Shown here in pieces: positions 52,543 to 61,260 of a stretch of 64,000 bases of DNA. The position numbers and the translations under genes are program-made. This stretch comes from Flavobacteriaceae bacterium PS02337. Its GTDB lineage: Bacteria > Bacteroidota > Bacteroidia > Flavobacteriales > Flavobacteriaceae. The number at the start of each line of letters is the position of its first letter. The stretch's first letter is position 1. The notes below the pieces were generated by a model, which did no database searches, was not told the origin of the DNA, and worked only from the letters and a program-made list of their open reading frames with translations. The stretch is from NCBI GenBank assembly GCA_029959285.1, contig JASCOE010000001.1, positions 496,001 to 560,000 on the forward strand, in the 5' to 3' direction.

Positions 52543-54660
52543 TTATTTCTTCACCATTTCTGAAAGAATTTCAATTTCTCTTTCAGAAGCATTTTTTGGT
52601 GGATTTGAATATAATTTCAAAATTTCATCATCAAATTGATTTTTGAAACTTTCGTTTTCAATATCTCTTAAATTTAAAAGTGCTTTTGATCGAACATAAG
52701 TTGATTCACTTTTTAAAGACATTGAATATAATTTCTTAATATCTTCCTCTTCAAAATCTGCAGATTTCCAGTTTGAATATTTCAAAAGAAACTGAGAAAA
52801 CAACAGCGAAGCCTTATTATTATTGATATTTTTCTTTAATGAATTTTGTAATAAAGAGAAACTAGAAACATTTTTGATGTTCTCCCCTATTGCACTTTCA
52901 ATTGCAATTCTTTCTGGTTTAGTCTCAACTTTGAAATATTTGTTGATATCTTTCAAAGAATTATTGATGCTATTCTCTTCTTTTTTACCTTTTTCTTCCC
53001 AGGCATCTTTCAATCCAACTGTTTTGTTAAATACTAATTTTGAAGCAGTTGAATCTTTATCAACAGTAAAATAACCTAAACGTTGAAACTGAAATTTATC
53101 TTCATTTTGAGCTGTTGCTAAACTTGGTTCAACAAATCCAGTTACAATTTCTAATGAATTTGGATTTACAAAATCTAAGAAGTTTTTATCTTTATAACTG
53201 TCCGGAGCTTCATCTGTAAACAAACGATCGTACAAACGAACTTCTGCTTCCAACGCGTGTTGAATTGAAACCCAATGCAATGTTCCAGATACTTTTCTTT
53301 GACTTGCTTCAGTTCCGCTTCCACTTAAGGAATCAGTATCGTAAGTAACATGAATTTCAGTAATATTTCCGTTTTCATCTTTTATAACAGATTCACCTTT
53401 AATAATATAAGCATTTTTAAGACGAACTTCTTTTCCTAAAGTCAAACGGAAAAATTTAGCTGGAGCTTCTTCTAAAAAGTCTTCTCTTTCAATGTATAAT
53501 TCACGAGAAAAAGGTACTTTTCTAAAACCTGCATTTTCATCTTCCTGATTATTTTCAGCTTCCAACCACTCTTCTTTTCCTTCTGGATAATTTGTAATTA
53601 CCAATTTTACAGGATCTAAAACAGCCATTACACGAGGTGCAATTTTATTTAAATCTTCACGAATACAAAATTCTAAAACCGAAACATTTATCAAATTATC
53701 GCGTTTTGCAATACCAATTGTGTTAGCAAAATTACGCAAAGATGCAGCTGTATAACCACGTCTTCTTAGCCCAGAAATTGTTGACATTCTAGGATCATCC
53801 CAACCGTTAACATGCTTTTCTTTAACTAGTTGCTGTAATTTTCTTTTACTAACAACGGTATGTGATAAGTTACGTCTTGCAAATTCTCTTTGCTTTGGAC
53901 GTAGTTTATTTTCGTCTAAAATTTGATCTAAAAACCAATCGTATAATTCACGATGAGGCAAGAATTCCAGTGTACAAAATGAGTGTGAAATTTGCTCTAA
54001 ATAATCACTTTGTCCGTGTGCCCAATCGTACATTGGATAAATTTTCCAATCATCTCCAGTTCTGTGGTGATGTTTGTGTAAAATTCTGTACATAATTGGA
54101 TCACGCATTAACATGTTTGTTGATTTCATGTCAATTTTTGCACGAAGAATATGTGTACCAGCCTCAAATTCACCGTTTTTCATTCTTTCGAATAAATCTA
54201 AATTTTCTTCAACAGAACGATTTCTAAATGGAGAATCGGTTCCAGTTGTAGATGGAGTTCCTTTTTGAATCGCCATATCTTCAGAAGATTGACTATCAAC
54301 ATAAGCTTTATCTTTCTTAATTAATAAAACGGCCCAATCGTACAATTGTTGAAAATAATCTGATGCATAACGTTCTTCAGACCAAGTGTAACCCAACCAT
54401 TCTACATCTTTTTTAATAGCATCAACAAATTCCTGTTCTTCTTTTTCAGGGTTTGTATCATCAAAACGTAAATTCACAGGAGATTGATAATCAATTCCTA
54501 AACCGAAATTTAACGCAATAGAACTTGCATGTCCAATGTGTAAATATCCATTTGGTTCTGGTGGAAAACGAAAGCGAAGTTTAGTATTTGAAAGACCTGA
54601 TTTTACGTCTTCCTCTATGATTTGTTCAATAAAATTGAGTGATTTCTCTTCTGATGCCAT
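52543..54660 (-). CDS. glnS: Glutaminyl-tRNA synthetase with long C-terminal extension
   Basis: 705 residues. It charges tRNA-Gln directly. HIGH motif Pro-Pro-Glu-Pro-Asn-Gly-Tyr-Leu-His-Ile-Gly-His at ~32-43; KMSKS-type Val-Val-Ser-Lys-Arg-Lys-Leu at ~267; catalytic and anticodon-binding domains run to about residue 565. The remaining ~140 residues form an added helical, Lys/Asn/Glu-rich domain. Bacterial GlnRS is usually ~550-560 aa. Some bacteria carry a YqeY-like tail, but I cannot confirm that here. A -7 box (TATCTTTG, 54680-54687) lies 19 bases before the ATG. Confidence 0.92.
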   Translation of the reverse strand: MASEEKSLNFIEQIIEEDVKSGLSNTKLRFRFPPEPNGYLHIGHASSIALNFGLGIDYQSPVNLRFDDTNPEKEEQEFVDAIKKDVEWLGYTWSEERYASDYFQQLYDWAVLLIKKDKAYVDSQSSEDMAIQKGTPSTTGTDSPFRNRSVEENLDLFERMKNGEFEAGTHILRAKIDMKSTNMLMRDPIMYRILHKHHHRTGDDWKIYPMYDWAHGQSDYLEQISHSFCTLEFLPHRELYDWFLDQILDENKLRPKQREFARRNLSHTVVSKRKLQQLVKEKHVNGWDDPRMSTISGLRRRGYTAASLRNFANTIGIAKRDNLINVSVLEFCIREDLNKIAPRVMAVLDPVKLVITNYPEGKEEWLEAENNQEDENAGFRKVPFSRELYIEREDFLEEAPAKFFRLTLGKEVRLKNAYIIKGESVIKDENGNITEIHVTYDTDSLSGSGTEASQRKVSGTLHWVSIQHALEAEVRLYDRLFTDEAPDSYKDKNFLDFVNPNSLEIVTGFVEPSLATAQNEDKFQFQRLGYFTVDKDSTASKLVFNKTVGLKDAWEEKGKKEENSINNSLKDINKYFKVETKPERIAIESAIGENIKNVSSFSLLQNSLKKNINNNKASLLFSQFLLKYSNWKSADFEEEDIKKLYSMSLKSESTYVRSKALLNLRDIENESFKNQFDDEILKLYSNPPKNASEREIEILSEMVKK

Positions 54661-54679
54661 TATTTTATAGTAATTTTAG

Positions 54680-54687
54680 CAAAGATA
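54680..54687 (-). promoter_or_regulatory. -7 element of glnS
   Basis: TATCTTTG on the minus strand, 19 bases before the start codon. No clear -33 TTG. Confidence 0.5.
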
Positions 54688-54778
54688 AAAAAGTTTACAG
54701 TTTTCGGTTTACAGTTTACAGTTTTCTTTAGAAACTTCTCAGTAAACCTGAAACTTAGAACTTGAAACTATATTAAAA

Positions 54779-55138
54779 ATGGGAGTTATTAAACTAAAAA
54801 ATATCCGTACTTTTTCTTACCACGGATGTTTAATTGAAGAAGGAAAAATTGGATCTGATTATACTGTCGATCTAAAAATTAAAACAAATCTTCAGAAATC
54901 AGCAGAAACAGATCATCTTTTAGACACTGTTGATTATGTTCATTTGAACAAAATTGTTGCTGAAGAAATGGCAATTCGTTCACATTTATTAGAACATGTG
55001 GCTAAAAGAATCAATATTCGTGTGCTGGCAGAGATAGAAACTGTAGAAAAAACAACAGTTTGGGTTTCTAAAATAAATCCGCCTATTGGTGGTGATGTTG
55101 AATCAGTTACCATTAAAATGACGGAAATTAGAAAGTAA
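54779..55138 (+). CDS. folB: Dihydroneopterin aldolase
   Basis: 119 residues. FolB cleaves dihydroneopterin to 6-hydroxymethyl-dihydropterin in folate synthesis. Seen: Phe-Ser-Tyr-His-Gly-Cys-Leu-Ile-Glu-Glu (catalytic Glu region), Asp-Tyr-Val-His-Leu, Leu-Glu-His-Val-Ala-Lys-Arg-Ile (substrate Glu region) and Ile-Asn-Pro-Pro-Ile-Gly-Gly-Asp-Val. Length is normal. It stands alone, divergent from glnS and 94 bases before the tRNA-Cys gene. Confidence 0.93.
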   Translation: MGVIKLKNIRTFSYHGCLIEEGKIGSDYTVDLKIKTNLQKSAETDHLLDTVDYVHLNKIVAEEMAIRSHLLEHVAKRINIRVLAEIETVEKTTVWVSKINPPIGGDVESVTIKMTEIRK

Positions 55139-55186
55139 ATTTTAGAATTAAAACTTTAAAATTTTAAAATACTTTCTTTGAAACTT

Positions 55187-55215
55187 TTGAAATTTAAAGA
55201 TTTTAGTTACTTTTG
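55187..55215 (+). promoter_or_regulatory. tRNA-Cys promoter
   Basis: TTG at 55187-55189, 18-base spacer, TACTTTTG at 55208-55215, ending 17 bases before the tRNA. Confidence 0.75.
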
Positions 55216-55232
55216 CCAACCGTTCAAGTAAT

Positions 55233-55303
55233 GGCGTCGTGGCCGAGCGGCTAGGCTGGGCTCTGCAAAAGCTCCTACTCCGGTTCGAATCCGGACGATG
55301 CCT
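55233..55303 (+). tRNA. trnC: tRNA-Cys (anticodon GCA)
   Basis: 71 bases with a full cloverleaf. The acceptor stem GGCGTCG/CGATGCC has one G-U. The D arm is GCC...GGC, the anticodon arm GGGCT-CTGCAAA-AGCTC (anticodon GCA at 55265-55267), and the T arm TCCGG-TTCGAAT-CCGGA. The discriminator is U73, the main identity base of tRNA-Cys. The 3' CCA is not encoded. A promoter and a terminator flank it, so it is a single-tRNA unit. Confidence 0.97.
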
Positions 55304-55307
55304 CTAA

Positions 55308-55337
55308 AACCTCTAAAGCAATTTAGAGGTTTTTTTA
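55308..55337 (+). terminator. tRNA-Cys terminator
   Basis: AACCTCTAAA and TTTAGAGGTT pair around GCAA, followed by a run of T. Confidence 0.85.
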
Positions 55338-55357
55338 TGTTAAATTTTTTAGCAATC

Positions 55358-55458
55358 TTGTCATTCTGAGGAACGAAGAATCACACTAGAAATTCCGTAA
55401 AGAAAATCGCAATCTTTGTCGAGTTACGAGTGTGATTCTTCGTTCCTCAGAATGACAA
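55358..55458. repeat. Perfect 30-bp inverted repeat, MITE-like
   Basis: Arms at 55358-55387 and 55429-55458 are exact reverse complements, with a 41-bp loop. The arm begins TTGTCATTCTGAGGAACGAA. No ORF inside. This GTCATTCTGAGG-type palindrome is, from memory, a dispersed intergenic repeat in several Bacteroidota genomes. Confidence 0.9.
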
Positions 55459-55510
55459 ATTAGGCTCGATTTAACTTTTCAAAAGTTTTAGACTAACAAT
55501 TATAAACACA

Positions 55511-55537
55511 AAAAAACCTCTGAAATTCAGAGGTTTA
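55511..55537 (-). terminator. Terminator after the rnr-GIN-LysE unit
   Basis: AAACCTCTGAA and TTCAGAGGTTT pair directly, followed on the minus strand by seven T residues. Confidence 0.8.
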
Positions 55538-55563
55538 ATTTTATATTTTTGAGTTATTAACAA

Positions 55564-56247
55564 CTACTTTTTCTCAATTCTTTCAAAAGCATTCTTAACC
55601 ATTTCTTTCTCTTTTGGAAACCAACCTTGAGTTATTAACACAACTCCAAAAACCATTAAAACAATGCTAATTCCTTTTTTGATTTTCAGAATATTAATTG
55701 GTGTCATTTTAGATTTTAATTGTTTGGCTAATAGAATTTTAATGCAATCAACAAGTAAATAAGCGATGATTACAGAAGCAAAAAAAGTAATCATTCTTGA
55801 GTTTTGCATTTCTAGTTTTGGTCCGACAGAAATAATAACGGCCAACCAAAAACCTAAAACTCCAATGTTGATAACGTTGAGTAAAAAACCTTTTACGAAT
55901 AAACTTCCGTAATTTCTTTTTATAATATCACGGTCAATTTCTTCATCATTTATTTTTTCTCCTTTTTTTAATCTCACAAAAGAAATTATACCATAAGCCA
56001 GCATTATAATTCCGCCAAAAATAAACAATGCAGGTTTATCTTTTAAACTCGAAATTAGTCTATAACTTCCTAAATAAGCGATTGCTATAAAAAATATATC
56101 ACCTAAAACCACACCACAATCAAAAACTAGTGCTGCTCTGAATCCTTTTGTAATACTGGTTTCTAATAGTATAAAAAATACCGGACCTACCATAAAGCTT
56201 AGAAAAAGTCCCCATGGCAGTCCAGCCAAAATATCATTTATCATCAA
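55564..56247 (-). CDS. LysE-family transporter
   Basis: 227 residues with six predicted membrane helices. Near the start are Gly-Leu-Pro-Trp-Gly-Leu-Phe-Leu-Ser-Phe-Met-Val-Gly-Pro-Val-Phe-Phe and Gly-Phe-Arg-Ala-Ala-Leu, the LysE/RhtB pattern. Members export amino acids or related small solutes; the substrate is not evident. It starts 11 bases after the GIN-domain gene, so the two are cotranscribed. Confidence 0.85.
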   Translation of the reverse strand: MMINDILAGLPWGLFLSFMVGPVFFILLETSITKGFRAALVFDCGVVLGDIFFIAIAYLGSYRLISSLKDKPALFIFGGIIMLAYGIISFVRLKKGEKINDEEIDRDIIKRNYGSLFVKGFLLNVINIGVLGFWLAVIISVGPKLEMQNSRMITFFASVIIAYLLVDCIKILLAKQLKSKMTPINILKIKKGISIVLMVFGVVLITQGWFPKEKEMVKNAFERIEKK

Positions 56248-56258
56248 AATACGACTTG

Positions 56259-56927
56259 TTATTTTACTTCTTCGATTTTACCACCAAAGACTGTTTTTTG
56301 GTTTATTTGTTTTGGTTTTCCATAAATGTAAATAGAGCCTCCTGCGCTTACTTTTGCATCAACTAAGGTTGAAGCATTAACATCGGCTTTTCCGCCCGCA
56401 GAAACGCTTACTTTAGTCTGAGAAGTGGCTAATTTACTTCCAAGGAAATATCCGCCTGCTCCTAAACCTGCATCAAGGTTATCTGCTTTACCAGTAACAG
56501 TGATTTCTCCGCCAGAAACTGAACTTACTTTTAGTTTATCAACATTCAAATCTACATTAATTTTTCCACCTTCTTGTGCACTAACTTTAAATGAAGTTGC
56601 TTTTAAGGTTTCTTTACTCGTAACTTCTGCACCTTCGTTAACATCAATTAGCTCGATATGTTTGTAATATAAAATAACTTCAAGATCATTTCCTGACAAA
56701 AGTTTAGGAAAAGGCATTCTTAATTTTAAAACACCATTTTTATTAACAGCTTCTAATTCTTTTTCTCTTGCTCCTTTTATAACAACCTTATTTTCTGAAG
56801 ATTGAACTAATTTTACACTTAATTTATCGTAAACTTTTACGGTATCAAATTCACCTAACTCTTTGGTAACTTGACCAAAAGACATTTGTACAAATAAAAT
56901 TGCTGCTCCAATTATTAGCTTTCTCAT
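56259..56927 (-). CDS. Exported head-GIN-domain (DUF2807) protein
   Basis: 222 residues with a signal peptide (ending Met-Ser-Phe-Gly-Gln, ~19), then a beta-helix-like GIN domain with repeated strand-turn motifs (Gly-Ala-Glu-Val, Gly-Gly-Lys-Ile, Gly-Gly-Glu-Ile, Gly-Gly-Tyr-Phe, Gly-Gly-Ser-Ile at regular spacing). It is a periplasmic or surface protein with no assigned function. It lies 24 bases after rnr, so cotranscription is likely. Confidence 0.8.
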   Translation of the reverse strand: MRKLIIGAAILFVQMSFGQVTKELGEFDTVKVYDKLSVKLVQSSENKVVIKGAREKELEAVNKNGVLKLRMPFPKLLSGNDLEVILYYKHIELIDVNEGAEVTSKETLKATSFKVSAQEGGKINVDLNVDKLKVSSVSGGEITVTGKADNLDAGLGAGGYFLGSKLATSQTKVSVSAGGKADVNASTLVDAKVSAGGSIYIYGKPKQINQKTVFGGKIEEVK

Positions 56928-56951
56928 ACTTTTATTTTTTTTAATTAATAC

Positions 56952-59132
56952 TTATTCTGCTCTTCGCAAAAAATGAAAATCAAGTTGTTTTTTAACCAAA
57001 TCTGCATTTTTTACTTTAACGTAAATCTCGTCACCTAATTGCAAAATGCTGTTTGAAGTAGCTCCAACCAAAGCATATTGTTTTTCATCGAAAGTATAAT
57101 AATCATCTTTTATTTCTCTGATTCTTACCATTCCTTCGCATTTATTAGAAACGATTTCAACATAAATTCCCCATTCGGTAACTCCTGAAATAACTCCCAA
57201 AAATTCTTCGTCTTGGTGATCCTGCATGTATTTAACCTGCATATATTTAATACTATCTCGCTCAGCGTTAGTTGCTAAACTTTCCATGTTGGAACAATGC
57301 AAACATTTTGTTTCATAGGTTTCTTCATCTACAGAAGCTCCACCATCCAGATAATACTGTAACAAACGGTGTACCATAACGTCTGGATAACGACGAATTG
57401 GCGATGTAAAATGGCTGTAATAATCAAAAGCTAAACCATAATGTCCAATATTATCTGTCGAATATTTGGCTTTACTCATACTTCTAATGGCAAGAGTATC
57501 AATAAGGTTTTGCTCTTTTTTACCGTTTACTTCTTCCATCAAGGCATTCAATGATTTCGAAATATCGCCTTTATTTCTAAAGTCAATTTTGTAACCAAAT
57601 TTAGCGATAACTGTCTGCATTGCAATTAGTTTATCTTCATTTGGTTCGTCGTGAATACGGTAAACAAAGGTTTTCTTTTGTTTTCCAATGTATTCTGCTA
57701 CTTTTCTATTCGCTAAAAGCATGAACTCTTCAATCAAATGATTGGCATCTTTTGAAACTTTGAAATAAACGCCTTCAGGTTCTCCAGCTTCATCTAGATT
57801 AAATTTTACTTCCACTTTATCAAAAGAAATAGCACCATTTTGCATTCTTTTCTTTCTTAAAATCTTAGCTAATTCATCTAATTTTAAAGTGGCGCTGGTA
57901 ATTTCATCTGAAACAACATAAGATTCTCCAGTTATTGAAACATCAACTGGAATTGTATTGTCTTTTGTTTCAATGATATATTGGGCTTCTTCATAAGCAA
58001 AACGCTGATCTGAATAAATTACAGTTCTTCCAAACCATTGGTTAATAACTTGAGCTGTCGGAGAAACTTCAAATACTGCAGAGAATGTATATTTCTCTTC
58101 ATTAGGACGAAGTGAACAAGCAAAGTTTGACAACACTTCAGGAAGCATTGGCACTACTCTATCCACTAAATAAACAGAAGTTGCTCTTTGATACGCTTCA
58201 TCATCCAGAATTGTTCCTTCTTCCAAATAATATGAAACATCGGCAATATGAATTCCGATTTCGTAATTTCCATTTTCTAAATTTTTGAAAGACAAGGCAT
58301 CATCAAAATCTTTTGCATCTTTCGGGTCAATTGTAAATGTAAGCGTGTCACGCATATCACGACGCTTTGCAATCTCAGATTCCTGAATTGAAGTGTCTAT
58401 TTTTTGTGCAAAAACCTCTACTTCTACTGGGAAATCAGCTGGCAAACCATATTCAGCTAAAATAGCGTGAATCTCAGTATTGTGTTCTCCAGGTTTTCCT
58501 AAAACTTTAATTACAGATCCAAATGGACTATCGGCTCTTTTTGGCCAATCTTCAATCTTAACTAAAACAACATCACCATTTTCAGCTTCGCCAATTTTAT
58601 CTTTTGGAATAAAAATATCGGTATACATTTTAGGATTTGCAGTAGAAACAAAAGCAAAATTGGGTTGCATATCAATTACACCAACAAACTCCGTTTTATC
58701 TCTTTCTATAATTTCAATTACTTCACCTTCAGGTCTTTTTCCTTTTCTTCTGTTATAAACGTAAACTTTTACTTTGTCTTTGTCTAACGCACGATTCAAA
58801 TTATTAGTCGGAATAAAAACATCTTCTGCAAAATCTGGGCAAATAAAATAAGCCGTTTTTCTGCTCGTCATATCAATCGTTCCTTCGTAATATTCCTGGC
58901 TTTCAGCTTTTACTAAATATTTTCCAGGTTCAGACTCTATAATTTTCTTTTGCGAAGCTAGAATTTTTAATTCTTTTATAATCTGATTTCTACTATTGGT
59001 ATCATCAAGTTCAAGCTTTGCTCCTATCTGTTTATAATTGAATGGTTTATTAGCATTTTGCGATAAAATCTTTATTATTTTTCCAGAGAAATCTTTCTCT
59101 TTTTTTATCGGCTTTCTAATTTTCTTACTCAT
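56952..59132 (-). CDS. rnr: Ribonuclease R
   Basis: 726 residues. This 3'-5' processive exoribonuclease degrades structured RNA and takes part in rRNA and tmRNA quality control. An N-terminal winged-helix/cold-shock region (~15-210) is followed by the RNB catalytic domain with Asp-Pro-Lys-Asp-Ala-Lys-Asp-Phe-Asp-Asp-Ala at ~271 (metal-binding Asp cluster) and His-Phe-Thr-Ser-Pro-Ile-Arg-Arg-Tyr-Pro-Asp at ~575. An S1 domain (~650-720) ends the chain. The length is normal. It probably leads a unit with the two genes behind it. Confidence 0.95.
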   Translation of the reverse strand: MSKKIRKPIKKEKDFSGKIIKILSQNANKPFNYKQIGAKLELDDTNSRNQIIKELKILASQKKIIESEPGKYLVKAESQEYYEGTIDMTSRKTAYFICPDFAEDVFIPTNNLNRALDKDKVKVYVYNRRKGKRPEGEVIEIIERDKTEFVGVIDMQPNFAFVSTANPKMYTDIFIPKDKIGEAENGDVVLVKIEDWPKRADSPFGSVIKVLGKPGEHNTEIHAILAEYGLPADFPVEVEVFAQKIDTSIQESEIAKRRDMRDTLTFTIDPKDAKDFDDALSFKNLENGNYEIGIHIADVSYYLEEGTILDDEAYQRATSVYLVDRVVPMLPEVLSNFACSLRPNEEKYTFSAVFEVSPTAQVINQWFGRTVIYSDQRFAYEEAQYIIETKDNTIPVDVSITGESYVVSDEITSATLKLDELAKILRKKRMQNGAISFDKVEVKFNLDEAGEPEGVYFKVSKDANHLIEEFMLLANRKVAEYIGKQKKTFVYRIHDEPNEDKLIAMQTVIAKFGYKIDFRNKGDISKSLNALMEEVNGKKEQNLIDTLAIRSMSKAKYSTDNIGHYGLAFDYYSHFTSPIRRYPDVMVHRLLQYYLDGGASVDEETYETKCLHCSNMESLATNAERDSIKYMQVKYMQDHQDEEFLGVISGVTEWGIYVEIVSNKCEGMVRIREIKDDYYTFDEKQYALVGATSNSILQLGDEIYVKVKNADLVKKQLDFHFLRRAE

Positions 59133-59242
59133 ATATCTTTTCTTATAAGGTTTAAAATTACAAATAAGAAATCAGATAATTCTTTTTAACAAATAGAATT
59201 ATTAAAAATATAACTTTTCGTACATTTACAAAAACACCTCAT

Positions 59243-59476
59243 ATGGAAAGCTTTAAGACGATCGCCGTATTCAATTATCAGCACGAAACAGTGGTTCTCA
59301 AACACTTACTAGAGCAAGAAGAAATACCCTATTTTTTTGAAAACGAAATGACTCTCTCAGTCGCTCCAATGTATTCGGCAGCTCTAGGCGGAATTAGACT
59401 CAAAGTTCATCCAAACGATTTCGAACAAGTTCAAGAAATTCTGGACAATCTCAACAATCCACTTAAAATCGTCTGA
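59243..59476 (+). CDS. DUF2007-type small protein
   Basis: 77 residues: Ile-Ala-Val-Phe-Asn-Tyr-Gln-His-Glu-Thr, Leu-Lys-His-Leu-Leu-Glu-Gln-Glu-Glu-Ile-Pro-Tyr and Gly-Gly-Ile-Arg-Leu-Lys-Val, the DUF2007/GlnB-like signal-transducing pattern. Function unknown. It is divergent from rnr and followed by an 825-base intergenic region. Confidence 0.78.
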   Translation: MESFKTIAVFNYQHETVVLKHLLEQEEIPYFFENEMTLSVAPMYSAALGGIRLKVHPNDFEQVQEILDNLNNPLKIV

Positions 59477-60301
59477 AACAAAAATTCAAAATTCAAAATT
59501 CAATTTCAAATCAGATTAAAATTCAATTCAAAATAATTTTTTTTCCTTTTCAACTTTTTTAGTTTTCAACATATATTAAATACAACAAAAAAGATTTTTA
59601 AAAATTTAAAAAAAAATTATGGTTATTATAGCTTGTTAATATGTCGAATAATTTTTTTTTTGAAGTCATTGAAATCTCGTTTTACTTATTTATTCTGAGT
59701 TATCAACATAGTTATTTTTAGTTAAATGATTAATTTATAAGACTTTTTGTATTTTAATTAACAACGGTTGACAACCAAAAATGAATTCATTTTGTAGATA
59801 AGTTCATATGTTGATATTTGTTGAAAATGGTATTTTTGATATTGATAACTTTTCCAAAAATTCCTGAAACTTTATTAGGATTTTAAATTCCAGTTTTGGA
59901 TTAAGTATTTTTTTGAAACAACCAAAAAAAACTTCTAATTTTCTTTTCGAACTTATTAACATTTTCTGTTAACTTAAAGTTAATTGAATATCAACGAATT
60001 ACAAACTACTATCAACACTTCAAAATTTTAACAAATATTATGATTATTATATATTGATTACTAGATACTTATGAAGTTATTAAAATTGTTAATAACTGGT
60101 AAGGTTCTGACTTTAAGATAGTTGTGAAATGAAGTGTTTTGCCACTCCCGATAGCTATCTGGATCACGAATGTATTCGAATTTAAATTGTAATGTTTGTA
60201 TAGTATTTAAAAAGAAAAAAATTTGTGAAAATTGGTGTAATTCGTGGCAAACATCTATTTATTAAGTAAATTTGCATAACACAACTAAATAAGATAGAAA
60301 A
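59477..60301. other. Long AT-rich intergenic region rich in TTATCAACA-like words
   Basis: No ORF. Contains TTATCAACA (59700-59708), TTATTAACA (59953-59961, and on the minus strand 60087-60095) and several near matches (59809-59817, 60009-60017), among AT-rich sequence. The E. coli DnaA box is TTATCCACA, so these are one or two changes away. It is a tentative replication-origin candidate; see the findings. A CCGATAGCTATC fragment near 60149 is common Flavobacterium debris. Confidence 0.3.
60267..60274 (+). promoter_or_regulatory. -7 element of rpiB
   Basis: TAAATTTG, 27 bases before the start codon. No TTG at the normal -33 distance. Confidence 0.45.
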
Positions 60302-60733
60302 ATGAAAATTTCAATAGGAAACGATCACGCAGGTCCAGAATATAAAAAAGCAATTGTTGAAATGTTGCAAGCAAGAGGATATGAAGTAACTAATTATGGT
60401 ACAAATACAGATGCTTCAGTAGATTATCCAGATTTTGGACATCCGGTTGCTAATGATGTTTCTGAAGGAAAAGCTGATTTTGGAATCGTAATCTGCGGAA
60501 GCGGTAACGGAATTGCAATGACTGTTAATAAACACCCGAAAGTAAGAGCTGGTTTGTGTTGGACTAAAGAAATCGCTTATTTGACACGTTTACACAATGA
60601 TGCAAATATTGTGAGTATTCCGGCGAGATTTACATCTATTCACCAAGCTGTAGAAATTGTTGAAACTTTCTTAGATACAGCTTTTGAAGGCGGAAGACAT
60701 CAAAATAGAGTGAATAAGATTGCTTGCGCATAA
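60302..60733 (+). CDS. rpiB: Ribose 5-phosphate isomerase B
   Basis: 143 residues. It interconverts ribose 5-phosphate and ribulose 5-phosphate in the non-oxidative pentose phosphate pathway. Gly-Asn-Asp-His-Ala-Gly is at ~5-10 and Ile-Val-Ile-Cys-Gly-Ser-Gly-Asn-Gly at ~63-71 (active-site Cys and anion loop). Asp-Tyr-Pro-Asp-Phe and an Asn-Arg-Val-Asn-Lys C-terminal end fit RpiB. Length is normal. Single gene with its own terminator. Confidence 0.95.
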   Translation: MKISIGNDHAGPEYKKAIVEMLQARGYEVTNYGTNTDASVDYPDFGHPVANDVSEGKADFGIVICGSGNGIAMTVNKHPKVRAGLCWTKEIAYLTRLHNDANIVSIPARFTSIHQAVEIVETFLDTAFEGGRHQNRVNKIACA

Positions 60734-60750
60734 TAAGTCAAAAAAAATTC

Positions 60751-60812
60751 GGTGCTTCGCACCTTGAAAATAAAAACACCGGGCGGATTTTAATAATTCA
60801 TCCGGTTTTTAT
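60751..60812 (+). terminator. Terminator region after rpiB
   Basis: A short GGTGC-TTC-GCACC hairpin (60751-60763) is followed by a longer one with ACCGG...CCGGT arms ending in TTTTTATTTT at 60812. Confidence 0.65.
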
Positions 60813-60876
60813 TTTATAAATACTTTTAAATCAGTATTTTGAAATATAAAATTAAGGTTATTAACGATGTTAATAT

Positions 60877-61146
60877 CTATATATTGTTGGTCATTTTTAA
60901 GTAGATAACGACAATCTGAACGATAATAACGTACGAGAATTTCATAATAAATGTAGTTTTTGCCGTTTTATGTCTAAAGAAAAACATTGCTGTTAATAAA
61001 CCAATTGTTCCTCCAATAAATGCAAGTAGAAACAATACAATTTCTGGAATTCGCCTTTTGTGTCTTCTAGCTTGAAATTTGTCATAGCCGGTAAGCAGAA
61101 ATGTAAAGCAGTTTACAAATAAAAAATATAGTAATAAAACTTTCAT
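60877..61146 (-). CDS. DUF1294 membrane protein
   Basis: 89 residues with three hydrophobic segments (~3-20, 36-57, 68-84) and Gly-Tyr-Asp-Lys-Phe-Gln-Ala-Arg-Arg-His-Lys-Arg-Arg-Ile-Pro-Glu, the signature of DUF1294. Function unknown. Convergent with rpiB and divergent from tex. Confidence 0.85.
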   Translation of the reverse strand: MKVLLLYFLFVNCFTFLLTGYDKFQARRHKRRIPEIVLFLLAFIGGTIGLLTAMFFFRHKTAKTTFIMKFSYVIIVQIVVIYLKMTNNI

Positions 61147-61260
61147 AGGCTAAAAATTAAAAACAAAGATATTATTTTAGCAAAATAATTGATGTGCTTT
61201 TCTTGTTTTTAACAAGTAAAATATATCATTTTAACATTAAGAATTTATTTCATTAAAAAT

